Origin: 2-12-FULL-35-23 sp965196985
GTDB taxonomy: Bacteria; Pseudomonadota; Gammaproteobacteria; UBA12402
Assembly (NCBI GenBank): GCA_965196985.1
Contig: CBDALO010000171.1
Location: 14,369 to 78,368 of the forward strand
Length of the DNA stretch: 64,000 bases
Direction of reading: 5' to 3'
This document shows, in pieces, positions 53,766 to 62,688 of the stretch. The stretch's first letter is position 1; each line of letters begins with the position of its first letter. The translations under genes were made by a program, and so were the position numbers. The notes under the pieces are model-generated. The model was not told where the DNA came from, searched no databases, and saw only the letters and a list, made by a program, of their open reading frames with translations.

Positions 53766-54705
53766 TCCTCTTTTTTGGTTAAGTTTACCTTAAAAGGAAT
53801 TTCTAATCTGACTGAGTCGCCTGCTTATTTTCAGCAAGTCAATGGAATTTACAGAAAGGATGGCGCACTAGCAACAAAGAGTTAACACAATGGAAAAGCC
53901 TCTACTTCCATCAACCTACACTAATGTCCATGTGGCGTTATGAGGTCATTAACCTTTTTAGAAACCACCACCAGGACAAAGGGCTTATTCTGCCAAATCA
54001 GTTAGCCTCTACACTGAACCACACTTTCAACTTTAATCAACTGCTTGATCAGCTTTACCAAAAACGATGGGTAGTACATTGCGCAAAGCCCTCAAAGAAT
54101 CACAAACAAAACGTTAAATACTTAGGTCGATACACCAAACGTCCTCCTATTGCTGAGTCAAAAATTAAAAACTTTGATGGGAGCAGCCTCAGTTTTAATT
54201 ATCTTGATCACGTCTCTAAAACCTACAAGCAATTTAAATTAACCGCGGAAGAGTTTATTGCTCGATTTATTCAACACATTCCTGATGTTGGCTTTCGTAT
54301 GGTGCGTTATTATGGGTTTCTTGCTAACCGGGTGCGAGGTGAGATGCTACCCAAAGTCAGACTCCTATTAGGTGAAACTGATCCAAACACACCCCAGGTC
54401 AATTACCGCACCTTAATGCAAAATAATTTTAACATTGACCCCTATGAATGTGTTCTATGCGGTAGCCAAATGTTTTTAGCTAACTGCTGGTATAGACAAC
54501 CTAACCGTTACAAATTGCTATCAAAGCATCGTGAACTCGCCTTACTGAAAAAAATCTAATAACTTCCTAGGGGGGTAGTCCGTCCAAAACAACAAATAAC
54601 AGCTAGTTTTGGCTATTGTTTGTCATAACTAACCCTGCCCCACCACTAAATCGATTTTATAAAAAATACCTGTGCTAAAATTACTCATTTTAATTGGTGG
54701 TATTT

Positions 54706-54980
54706 TTACCAATTGACACATTGAAATTCCTTAATATCAAGAGTAAGTTTATTGGAAAACCATGACGGCTGTTTCACTAAAGGAATGAAAAATGCAATTT
54801 TGGTAAACTTTCCAAGCTCTGATTGAAGTGTATAACGCCAATTCCATTCATCTACTTTTTTTAAGGCGTAGGTAAGTCCAAGTCCTGTGCCTCCTTGTTT
54901 GCCTAGGGTTACACCTGCCTGCTTAATTTTCTCTATTGCAGATGAGTCAATGCCCTTGCCATTATCTTTGATCGTTAAGC
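54706..54980 (-). pseudogene. Histidine kinase, C-terminal ATPase fragment
   Basis: The end of a sensor kinase: LRLTIKDNGKGIDSSAIEKI holds the G1-type box DNGKGID and GKQGGTGLGLTYALKKV the G2-type box, ending IKEFQCVNW at 54706. The upstream part of the same kinase lies at 62689-64000, on the other side of the IS66 block. Fifteen bases after the stop, ATGAGTAAT at 54688 may be the start of the partner regulator gene. Confidence 0.85.
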
Positions 54981-55067
54981 GTAAGCGATCCAGCAAGTAC
55001 ACCCTAGTCAACTAGTTAAATTCATGTGACTGTATGCTCCCGCAAATAGTAACAAGGAGCTTACGGT

Positions 55068-55367
55068 ATGTCAGCAACAAATCCTGAAAATGAAAATGCT
55101 ACTTACACAGATGCTTATTGGGAAAAACACCTTTCCGACTTTAAGCAAAGCAAGTTAACCAAAGCGAAATACTGCCGAGAGAATAACGTACCTTACACGC
55201 AGTTTCTCTATCGCTTGAGAAGAGAACAGCAAAAAACGCTAGCAAAGGTTGTTTGCGTGTCTGAGCAGCCAGCACAACCAGTGGCTGTCATGCAGGTCAA
55301 CTCACACATACAGATTAGCTTTTATGACCAGGATAGCTTAGCGTCTTTGATTCAGAGGCTTTGCTAA
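55068..55367 (+). CDS. IS66 accessory protein TnpA
   Basis: 99 residues: ENATYTDAYWEKHLSDFKQS, then KLTKAKYCRENNVPYTQFLYR, the small helix-turn-helix-like protein of IS66 elements. The start has an AAGGAG box (CAAGGAGCTTACGGTATG). The stop overlaps the tnpB start (TAATG). Confidence 0.85.
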   Translation: MSATNPENENATYTDAYWEKHLSDFKQSKLTKAKYCRENNVPYTQFLYRLRREQQKTLAKVVCVSEQPAQPVAVMQVNSHIQISFYDQDSLASLIQRLC

Positions 55368-55915
55368 TGTTTCAGAACTGGAAAACACCGATCTGGTTTT
55401 ATCGTACCCCTGTGGACTTTAGAAAACAGATTGATGGCCTAGTAATGCTGATTGCCGATCATCTCTCAATGACCCCAAGCTCAGGCCAGCTATTTCTTTT
55501 TCGTAACAGGCAGCGCGATAAAATAAAATTACTTTGGTACGACCAAAATGGTTTTTGGCTTTGCTACAAACGATTAGAAAAAGGTAAGCTGAAGTTCCCT
55601 AGCGAAGCAGATGAGACTATCGAGTTGACCCAAGATCAGTTAAGCTGGTTATTGTCAGGTTTAAACTGGATGAAGCAAAAGATAGAGCGTTATTTTGTCT
55701 GTAAAAACCAACTTCAGTACTTAGAAAAACCTTTAAAATTCTAAATGGCACTCTATTGTACCTGTCTCATCGCATAATATCTTAAATTAATTATGCTAAT
55801 CAATCTAAAAAATTATTTATACCTCAAATTTTTCTCCTCTCAAAATAAATTATTAACTTTTAGGTAATAGCAATTATATCTCGTTAATAAGAACAAGAAT
55901 GATCTATCCTAAAAC

Positions 55916-57302
55916 AGGTGCTGCCTCTATATAATGTAGTCTATATTGCTGCTGGCACGCCAAAATCATTGACCTTCTCCCAAAACTGATCCCATCTGCC
56001 TTTAGTCTTTACTAGTGTTCTCAAGCATAAAACGATTTTCATTCCCTTGTCTTTCCAGCGCATTCCTGATCCGCCTAATCTTTGTTTAACAATTGTTTTA
56101 CATGCTGCTTCAGTGACGCCAGAGCCAATTGGTGCATTCTGCTTAATCAAATTATGATACGACATTCGCTTTTCTTTAATATTATTTTCAAAATACGTAA
56201 TTGTTCCTTCTAGCTTTTCTCTAAGCGATTTATTCAGTTTTTTATTTAGATGCTCTTTAAGCTCAGCAAGTATTCTACCTGCCGCACCTTTCTTGTGCTT
56301 TAAGTCATGACATCTCTCTTCGAGCCAAACATCACGCTCATCTCTTTCAGATTTTTTGGTAAATACTGCCTTTGATGCTTCGCCGAGATATTCAGTTGCA
56401 TGCCAAAAATCTAAAATTTGCGTATCAGTATGTTTTTTTAGAAATGGCCAATTATTTTTTGCTCCATCAGCAACGCCAATTGTTTTAGCATCAGGGTAAT
56501 ATTTCTTTTTCAGCTTTATTTCCTTTTCAAGCCTATTAAAGAATTCATCTTTTCCATATTCTGGTGATGCTGCAACGTAGGTTGTGTGCAGGCGTGCACC
56601 ATGCTTATCATACATGGAAATAGTTCCAACCATGCTCTCTCTATAACCATCATCAACGGTGAGAACATATGCACCATCTAAGCTAATACTTAGCATCTCA
56701 ATGCCTGCATCAAGCTTTGGCTCTTCATATTCCCACTCAGCCTCTTTGGCTTGTGCAATACCGCCAACAAAATCAGTTGCCCGTTGCAAGTATGAATGTG
56801 AGATTTTACGGTTATGATTGACCTTGAGATCATCAATAACACTAGGAGCAGGTAAGTTTGAGTATTTATGTGAGATTATTTTTGCAAATCGCGGTGTTGA
56901 TCCTTGGATAATTCTAGCCTTATCTTCTAAAGGACAAAAGATCTTCCCGCCTTTAGAGGTTTGATAAACATAACGCTTAACTCGAGCAACTCCATAAGGC
57001 GTTTGGTAATTTGCTTCATCTCTACTTCGTGCTGTTAGCTTTATTTTTCCAACATGGATAGGAGAGCCATCTGCATCAAACTTACTTAAAGCTTTTTCAG
57101 TGGCTAATGTTCCAACCTCATTAAGGCCGTCAAGAATTGCATCCTCACATTCAAGCATGGATCCTTTTAGTGGAAGCTTGAGCTCAATAGTTAATTCATT
57201 ATTTTCATCAGAGAGAATTCTAGCTAACATCCAAACACCATCCGTAATCAAGTTAAAGTGTATATTATGCTATATTTTCTACATTATATAAAGGCAGCAC
57301 CC
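55916..57302 (-). mobile_element. ISKra4-family element, copy 3
   Basis: 1387 bp. Left end AGGTGCTGCCTCTATATAAT (first G replaced by A), right end GGCAGCACCC. The left flank shows CCTAAAAC, whose partner lies beyond copy 4. Confidence 0.92.
55941..57251 (-). CDS. ISKra4-family transposase (copy 3)
   Basis: 436 residues, complete, with the D192, D262 and late Glu triad and GSGMRWKDKG intact. Nearly identical to copy 2; probably the most plausible active source of ISKra4 in the window. Confidence 0.92.
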   Translation of the reverse strand: MITDGVWMLARILSDENNELTIELKLPLKGSMLECEDAILDGLNEVGTLATEKALSKFDADGSPIHVGKIKLTARSRDEANYQTPYGVARVKRYVYQTSKGGKIFCPLEDKARIIQGSTPRFAKIISHKYSNLPAPSVIDDLKVNHNRKISHSYLQRATDFVGGIAQAKEAEWEYEEPKLDAGIEMLSISLDGAYVLTVDDGYRESMVGTISMYDKHGARLHTTYVAASPEYGKDEFFNRLEKEIKLKKKYYPDAKTIGVADGAKNNWPFLKKHTDTQILDFWHATEYLGEASKAVFTKKSERDERDVWLEERCHDLKHKKGAAGRILAELKEHLNKKLNKSLREKLEGTITYFENNIKEKRMSYHNLIKQNAPIGSGVTEAACKTIVKQRLGGSGMRWKDKGMKIVLCLRTLVKTKGRWDQFWEKVNDFGVPAAI

Positions 57303-57384
57303 GTTACAATAGAGTGCCATTTAGAATTTTAAAGGTTTTTCTAAGTACTGAAGTTGGTTTTTACAGACAAAATAACGCTCTATC
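57303..57384. repeat. Solo inverted 82-bp left end of IS256
   Basis: Reverse complement of the first 82 bp of IS256 (ends CGCTCTATC at 57384), pointing opposite to the IS256 DNA that follows. At 57385 it joins the transposase interior (CTTGCCGGTTGATTCATC). Such a join is not made by simple insertion. Confidence 0.85.
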
Positions 57385-58082
57385 CTTGCCGGTTGATTCA
57401 TCAAAGCCATAGGCTATCAATACCGCACAGTCTTGTACTGTGCCGCTAGTGCGCACCTTCTCATAACGTGCATCTAGCCAAAGATATTTTATCTTTCCTA
57501 ACGGCTTATTTCGCCATTTCTTTAAATCTTCATCCAACAATTTAGCGCAACGGCTTACCTCTGTGCTTGAAATATCTGTTCCACAGAGTTGCTTTAGCAC
57601 CTTTTCAACTTTGCGCGTGGAAACCCCATGCACATACATTTCAGCGACAGCCAGCTTAAGTGCTCTATCAGAGCGTACACCTCGCTCTAAGACTGATGGA
57701 TAGAAGGCTTCATTGGAGTCTCTAACCTGCGGTATCTGTAGCTCAAGCTGACCTTGACCTGTGTTAATTAACCTTGGTTCAAAGCCGTTCGCATATCCGT
57801 TTCTATCGCCAGTTCGCTCATAAGGACTGGCATTTAAATGGCGCTCCCTTTCTATTAACATAGCCTCATTCATCAACCTGGAGACAAGCTTAGGTAAAGC
57901 TTCAAACCCCTCCATCGCTAAAACATGTATGGCTTCTTCGATTAAGTTCTCATTTTTATAGCAGCTCATTGTCATTCCTCTTTTTTGGTTAAGTTTACCT
58001 TAAAAGGAATTTCTAATCTGACTGAGTCGCCTGCTTATTTTCAGCAAGTCAATGGAATTTACAGAAAGGATGGCGCACTAGC
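57385..58082 (-). pseudogene. Truncated IS256 copy with 5' part of the transposase
   Basis: The right part of IS256: right terminal repeat (to 58082) and the first roughly 196 codons of the transposase (57385-57975), including D168 but not D235 or E343. One residue differs (FEPRLIN for FKPRLIN). It is cut at STGK, after which the frame runs into the inverted 82-bp end. Inactive. Confidence 0.9.
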
Positions 58083-58150
58083 CTTCATTGAGCGCTTTGG
58101 TATGTGAGCCTGAGCATTTTGCTGCAAATGAAATTGGCAGCGTTGCCAAG
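58083..58150. repeat. Internal IS256 fragment of 68 bp
   Basis: Matches the transposase interior around WQRCQFHLQQN (CTTCATTGAGCGCTTTGG to GCGTTGCCAAG), same orientation. It shows that the truncated copy to its left had inserted in another IS256. Confidence 0.85.
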
Positions 58151-59537
58151 GGGTTCTGCCTCTATATAATGTAGTCTATATTGCTGCTGGCACGCCAAAA
58201 TCATTGACCTTCTCCCAAAACTGATCCCATCTGCCTTTAGTCTTTACTAGTGTTCTCAAGCATAAAACGATTTTCATTCCCTTGTCTTTCCAGCGCATTC
58301 CTGATCCCCCTAATCTTTGTTTAACAATTGTTTTACATGCTGCTTCAGTGACGCCAGAGCCAATTGGTGCATTCTGCTTAATCAAATTATGATACGACAT
58401 TCGCTTTTCTTTAATATTATTTTCAAAATACGTAATTGTTCCTTCTAGCTTTTCTCAAAGCGATTTATTCAGGTTTTTATTTAGATGCTCTTTAAGCTCA
58501 GCAAGTATTCTACCTGCCGCACCTTTCTTGTGCTTTAAGTCATGACATCTCTCTTCGAGCCAAACATCACGCTCATCTCTTTCAGATTTTTTGGTAAATA
58601 CTGCCTTTGATGCTTCGCCGAGATATTCAGTTGCATGCCAAAAATCTAAAATTTGCGTATCAGTATGTTTTTTTAGAAATGGCCAATTATTTTTTGCTCC
58701 ATCAGCAACGCCAATTGTTTTAGCATCAGGGTAATATTTCTTTTTCAGCTTTATTTCCTTTTCAAGCCTATTAAAGAATTCATCTTTTCCATATTCTGGT
58801 GATGCTGCAACGTAGGTTGTGTGCAGGCGTGCACCATGCTTATCATACATGGAAATAGTTCCAACCATGCTCTCTCTATAACCATCATCAACAGTGAGAA
58901 CATATGCACCATCTAAGCTAATACTTAGCATCTCAATGCCTGCATCAAGCTTTGGCTCTTCATATTCCCACTCAGCCTCTTTGGCTTGTGCAATACCGCC
59001 AACAAAATCAGTTGCCCGTTGCAAGTATGAATGTGAGATTTTACGGTTATGATTGACCTTGAGATCATCAATAACACTAGGAGCAGGTAAGTTTGAGTAT
59101 TTATGTGAGATTATTTTTGCAAATCGCGGTGTTGATCCTTGGATAATTCTAGCCTTATCTTCTAAAGGACAAAAGATCTTCCCGCCTTTAGAGGTTTGAT
59201 AAACATAACGCTTAACTCGAGCAACTCCATAAGGCGTTTGGTAATTTGCTTCATCTCTACTTCGTGCTGTTAGCTTTATTTTTCCAACATGGATAGGAGA
59301 GCCATCTGCATCAAACTTGCTTAAAGCTTTTTCAGTGGCTAATGTTCCAACCTCATTAAGGCCGTCAAGAATTGCATCCTCACATTCAAGCATGGATCCT
59401 TTTAGTGGAAGCTTGAGCTCAATAGTTAATTCATTATTTTCATCAGAGAGAATTCTAGCTAACATCCAAACACCATCCGTAATCAAGTTAAAGTGTATAT
59501 TATGCTATATTTTCTACATTATATAAAGGCAGCACCC
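58151..59537 (-). mobile_element. ISKra4-family element, copy 4 (degenerate)
   Basis: 1387 bp. The left end is altered (GGGTTCTGCC instead of GGGTGCTGCC), the right end is normal. The right flank CCTAAAAC pairs with the left flank of copy 3. The transposase gene carries a stop. Confidence 0.9.
58176..59486 (-). pseudogene. ISKra4 transposase (copy 4) with nonsense mutation
   Basis: Same 436-codon frame as the sister copies, but AGA after KSL is TGA (58455-58457), ending the product at 343 residues before the catalytic Glu. A nearby Lys to Asn change (HLNKNLNKSL) is a second difference. The rest (58176-58400 and up to the stop) is unaltered. Inactive. Confidence 0.92.
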
Positions 59538-59568
59538 CCTAAAACCCTATGAAGCCTTATTATTCACT

Positions 59569-60735
59569 TCAACTTAAGTATCTAGGTGATCCGCTCCACT
59601 GGTCATCAATTTCCACTAAAACAGCTGATACGAGCCTTAGGCACGATTCAGTATTAGGGAAAATTCCAACTGTATGCGTCCTTCTTTTTACCTCACTGTT
59701 TACGCGCTCAGCTATGTTACTGGTTCTTAATCTTTTTTGATGCGGCCTGTCAAAGTTCATCACTACTAAGCCCTCCGGTATATTCACTTCCAACCAAGAA
59801 GAAAGCTCTGGTGCTGTTTGCTGATATTTATCTACCGCCATAGCCAATAGTCTTTCCGACTCATGAATGTTTGAGGCATTAAATATAGCTGTAATCTCCT
59901 CAGCTACTGGTTCCTTCATTGAGCGCTTTGGTATGTGAGCCTGAGCATTTTGCTGCAAATGAAATTGGCAGCGTTGCCAAGGAACACTGGGGAACACAGC
60001 TCTTCTAGCGGCTTTTAGGCCAGTATGAGCGTCGCTAGTAATCAACTCAATACCATGTATACCTCGCTCAACCAACTGCTGAAGAAAATCACGCCAATGT
60101 ACCTCAGCCTCTGATAACGCAACAGAAACACCTAGCACTGTTCTCTTGCCGGTTGATTCATCAAAGCCATAGGCTATCAATACCGCACAGTCTTGTACTG
60201 TGCCGCTAGTGCGCACCTTCTCATAACGTGCATCTAGCCAAAGATATTTTATCTTTCCTAACGGCTTATTTCGCCATTTCTTTAAATCTTCATCCAACAA
60301 TTTAGCGCAACGGCTTACCTCTGTGCTTGAAATATCTGTTCCACAGAGTTGCTTTAGCACCTTTTCAACTTTGCGCGTGGAAACCCCATGCACATACATT
60401 TCAGCGACAGCCAGCTTAAGTGCTCTATCAGAGCGTACACCTCGCTCTAAGACTGATGGATAGAAGGCTTCATTGGAGTCTCTAACCTGCGGTATCTGTA
60501 GCTCAAGCTGACCTTGACCTGTGTTAATTAACCTTGGTTTAAAGCCGTTCGCATATCCGTTTCTATCGCCAGTTCGCTCATAAGGACTGGCATTTAAATG
60601 GCGCTCCCTTTCTATTAACATAGCCTCATTCATCAACCTGGAGACAAGCTTAGGTAAAGCTTCAAACCCCTTCATCGCTAAAACATGTATGGCTTCTTCG
60701 ATTAAGTTCTCATTTTTATAGCAGCTCATTGTCAT
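59569..60735 (-). CDS. IS256-family transposase (copy 6)
   Basis: 388 residues, complete. Two differences from the consensus: Lys for Glu near residue 22 (LAMKGFEAL) and Ser for Arg directly behind the catalytic Glu helix (AERVNSEVKRR). The latter lies near E343, so activity may be reduced. Confidence 0.92.
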   Translation of the reverse strand: MTMSCYKNENLIEEAIHVLAMKGFEALPKLVSRLMNEAMLIERERHLNASPYERTGDRNGYANGFKPRLINTGQGQLELQIPQVRDSNEAFYPSVLERGVRSDRALKLAVAEMYVHGVSTRKVEKVLKQLCGTDISSTEVSRCAKLLDEDLKKWRNKPLGKIKYLWLDARYEKVRTSGTVQDCAVLIAYGFDESTGKRTVLGVSVALSEAEVHWRDFLQQLVERGIHGIELITSDAHTGLKAARRAVFPSVPWQRCQFHLQQNAQAHIPKRSMKEPVAEEITAIFNASNIHESERLLAMAVDKYQQTAPELSSWLEVNIPEGLVVMNFDRPHQKRLRTSNIAERVNSEVKRRTHTVGIFPNTESCLRLVSAVLVEIDDQWSGSPRYLS

Positions 60736-60850
60736 TCCTCTTTTTTGGTTAAGTTTACCTTAAAAGGAATTTCTAATCTGACTGAGTCGCCTGCTTATTT
60801 TCAGCAAGTCAATGGAATTTACAGAAAGGATGGCGCACTAGCAAGCAAAA

Positions 60851-61115
60851 GTCATTACCCAAAGTCTCTCCCGAGTTTTTTTACTAAAATGGCAAAAAAA
60901 GTCTTGACAGGTTTTTTCTGTGTTTTTTGATTTTACACGTGATTTTAATGCTTGTTTTATATCCTTAGCCCAGGCTTTGTGAGATCCGCTAGGAGTTGAA
61001 AAGAAAACATCACAATGACCAGCTACCCCAAAAAAGTAATATGCGCTAACCAAGCGCCTGAGGAAGAAAATATTGCACTTAAAATGTCATGGTACACTTT
61101 GCAGTAGTTACTTGA
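60851..61115. other. IS66 gap between tnpB and tnpC
   Basis: The tail of tnpB to 60930, then a non-coding spacer of 185 bp before tnpC with no clear ribosome binding site. No separate gene was recognised. Confidence 0.5.
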
Positions 61116-62645
61116 ATGAGAAACGCAATGCAAACAGTCCCTAGTGAGCTTTTCTATCAACAAGTCGGAATAAATGAAAAGCTTTGTCATAAGCTTGAAA
61201 TAGAACATGCTCGTGTTGAACAGTATGCCGAGGCTTATGATCATTTGAAGATACAATTTGCTAAGCTCCAACGACAGCATTTTGGTAGTAAATCTGAGCG
61301 CTACATAGAAGATCAGTTGCCACTCTTCGGTGATCTCTCAACACCGGAGGATCAAGAAGATGATGAAGCAGTTGTTGTCTCTTCTCACAAACGTAAGAAG
61401 AAGGTCAAGAATGAATTACCTGTGACGGTGAGAATCATTCCAGTACCTGATGACCAGCGTATTTGTCCTTGCGGTAAAGAAAAATGCCCAATGGGTTTTG
61501 AGACTAAAAAAATACTGAACTACAAACCAGCTGTCTTTGAAATGATTGAAGAGCGCCGTGAAAAACTAGGCTGTGATTGCGAGCAAGGTGGTGTTACGGT
61601 TGCACCTAAGCCTTTACATATCCTACCTAAGGCCGAGGCGTCTGAATCATTACTAGCGCATTTAGTGTCTAGTAAAATCAGGGATAGACAACCCTTTTAT
61701 CATTTAGAAAAACAACTACGCTCACAATACGGCGTCAATCTATCCAGGCAAACTATGTCACGTTGGTTTATTGAGCTGACTAAACCTTTACAGCCGATTT
61801 ATAATCTATTGAAGGATGAGCTGCTGGATTATGAAATAGCAAGTTGTGACGCGACTAAATTACAAGTCTTAAAAGAGCCTGGTCGACGGCCACAAACTAA
61901 GTCACTGATTCATTGCATGCGAGGTGGTGCTCCTGGTCGTGAGGTTATCCTGTTTGCCTATACGCCAAGTGACCACAGTGAGTTTCTAGTAGAATGGTTT
62001 CAAGGGTGGACTGGCAAGCTTCATACTGATGCAAGCCCTATATTCGACCAATTAGAAAATACCGGCGTTACGATCATTGCGTGCAACCTTCATGCCCGCA
62101 GGAAATTTGAAGAGATCACCAAGGCGACCAAAAAGAATGGGTTAGCCGCTCATGCTATGCGGGTCTATAAAAAACTCTACCGGATTGAAAGAAAGGCGAA
62201 AGAAGAAGAGATGTCGCCTGAGCAACGCCTTGCGCTTCGGCAGAAAGAATCAAAACCGATTATGGATGAGTACAAGGAGTGGCTAGAGGAGTATTATCCA
62301 AAGGTTCTACCACAATCTCATCTTGGCAGGGCAATGGAATATGTCATCAAGCATTGGGAAAACATGACTCGGTTTCTTGATGATGGTAGATGTGAGATTG
62401 ATAACAATCACACAGAGAGAGACATTAAGCTCTTAGTGCTTGCAAGGAAGAACTTTCTATTTTGCGACACAATGCCAGGCGCTAACGCACTAGCAATGCA
62501 TGCAAGTCTAGCTCTAACTGCTGAACTGCATCATCACAATGTCTGTCGATACTTCACCTATCTTTATGAGCGCCTACCACATTGCAAAACATTAGAAGAT
62601 ATTGAGGCACTGCTGCCATGGAATGTGCCGCCGGATAGCACCTAG
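61116..62645 (+). CDS. IS66 transposase TnpC
   Basis: 509 residues, complete. An N-terminal leucine-rich helix (HLKIQFAKLQRQHFGSKSER), a zinc-binding region (RICPCGKEKCPMG and LGCDCEQGG), and the DDE core with SCDATKLQVLKEPGR, LHTDASPIFDQL, ACNLHARRKFEE and EIDNNHTERDIKLL (catalytic Glu). The C-terminal helix PHCKTLEDIEALLPWNV is typical. The next start at 61122 is equally possible. It could still work in trans on IS66 ends. Confidence 0.93.
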   Translation: MRNAMQTVPSELFYQQVGINEKLCHKLEIEHARVEQYAEAYDHLKIQFAKLQRQHFGSKSERYIEDQLPLFGDLSTPEDQEDDEAVVVSSHKRKKKVKNELPVTVRIIPVPDDQRICPCGKEKCPMGFETKKILNYKPAVFEMIEERREKLGCDCEQGGVTVAPKPLHILPKAEASESLLAHLVSSKIRDRQPFYHLEKQLRSQYGVNLSRQTMSRWFIELTKPLQPIYNLLKDELLDYEIASCDATKLQVLKEPGRRPQTKSLIHCMRGGAPGREVILFAYTPSDHSEFLVEWFQGWTGKLHTDASPIFDQLENTGVTIIACNLHARRKFEEITKATKKNGLAAHAMRVYKKLYRIERKAKEEEMSPEQRLALRQKESKPIMDEYKEWLEEYYPKVLPQSHLGRAMEYVIKHWENMTRFLDDGRCEIDNNHTERDIKLLVLARKNFLFCDTMPGANALAMHASLALTAELHHHNVCRYFTYLYERLPHCKTLEDIEALLPWNVPPDST

Positions 62646-62688
62646 CACGTGTTAGCTACGGAAGCAAGGACGCCCGTGGATCGCTTAC

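Larger units (their letters stand above)
50801..53872 (-). mobile_element. IS256-family element, copy 4 (outer)
   Basis: Flanked by the exact 8-bp duplication AACAAAGA (50793-50800 and 53873-53880) in the IS91 transposase. It is itself interrupted after its first 84 bp by IS256 copy 5; without it the length is 1532 bp. Nesting of IS256 in IS256 shows no immunity over this distance. Confidence 0.95.
50286..54559 (+). pseudogene. IS91-family rolling-circle transposase, split by IS256
   Basis: 5' part 50286-50800 and 3' part 53881-54559. The N-terminal zinc ribbon (CSNPNCSHVKYIRHTCKAKS) is followed by CSSCGKKATEVW; the Y2/HUH transposase core has HVHLHASITLGG. Removing IS256 and one AACAAAGA joins GGINKE to LTQWKSLYFHQPTLMSMW. 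The C-terminal part contains a candidate catalytic Tyr segment (VKYLGRYTKRPP) and ends with a cysteine-bearing tail (YECVLCGSQMFL). Inactive as interrupted. Confidence 0.85.
50251..54650 (+). mobile_element. IS91-family element, interrupted by two nested IS256 copies
   Basis: About 1.3 kb of IS91 DNA around 3.07 kb of nested IS256. The ends are not sharply defined, because IS91 elements have no inverted repeats. The left end lies between the membrane-protein remnant (50250) and the gene at 50286. The right end lies past 54559, where a hairpin-rich stretch (ACAAATAACAGCTAG and CTATTGTTTGTC) could be the terminal signal. Boundaries are approximate. Confidence 0.65.
55916..59537 (-). mobile_element. 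Composite block: ISKra4 - IS256 fragments - ISKra4
   Basis: Two 1387-bp ISKra4 copies in the same orientation bracket an 848-bp mosaic of IS256 pieces. The whole is framed by one 8-bp duplication, CCTAAAAC (55908-55915 and 59538-59545), as if it had moved as a composite transposon. The alternative is one ISKra4 insertion later expanded by recombination with another nested locus. Confidence 0.7.
55681..60842 (-). mobile_element. IS256-family element, copy 6, carrying an ISKra4-flanked block
   Basis: The outer copy in tnpB has the exact 8-bp duplication AAGCAAAA (55673-55680 and 60843-60850). It consists of 55681-55915 and 59546-60842; between them lies a block bounded by the 8-bp duplication CCTAAAAC. 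The transposase gene is right of the block and intact. Confidence 0.93.
55367..60930 (+). pseudogene. IS66 accessory protein TnpB (Orf2), split by IS256
   Basis: 5' part 55367-55680: MFQNWKTPIWFYRTPVDFRK, then DGLVMLIADHLSM, FLFRNRQRDKIKLLWYDQNG, typical TnpB. 3' part 60851-60930: after removing the insertion and one AAGCAAAA the frame reads LNWMKQKSHYPKSLPSFFTK, then ends FFCVF. Inactive while interrupted. It starts on the tnpA stop (TAATG). Confidence 0.88.
54981..62688 (+). mobile_element. IS66-family element, interrupted by IS256 and ISKra4
   Basis: Inverted ends beginning GTAAGCGATCCA on both sides, the GTAAGCG start being typical of IS66. Carries tnpA, tnpB and tnpC in the usual order. 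About 2.5 kb is IS66; the rest is an insertion in tnpB. The expected 8-bp target duplication was not found (CGTTAAGC left, GTTTGTTT right), so the site may have lost bases. The target is the ATPase domain of a histidine kinase gene. Confidence 0.9.
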
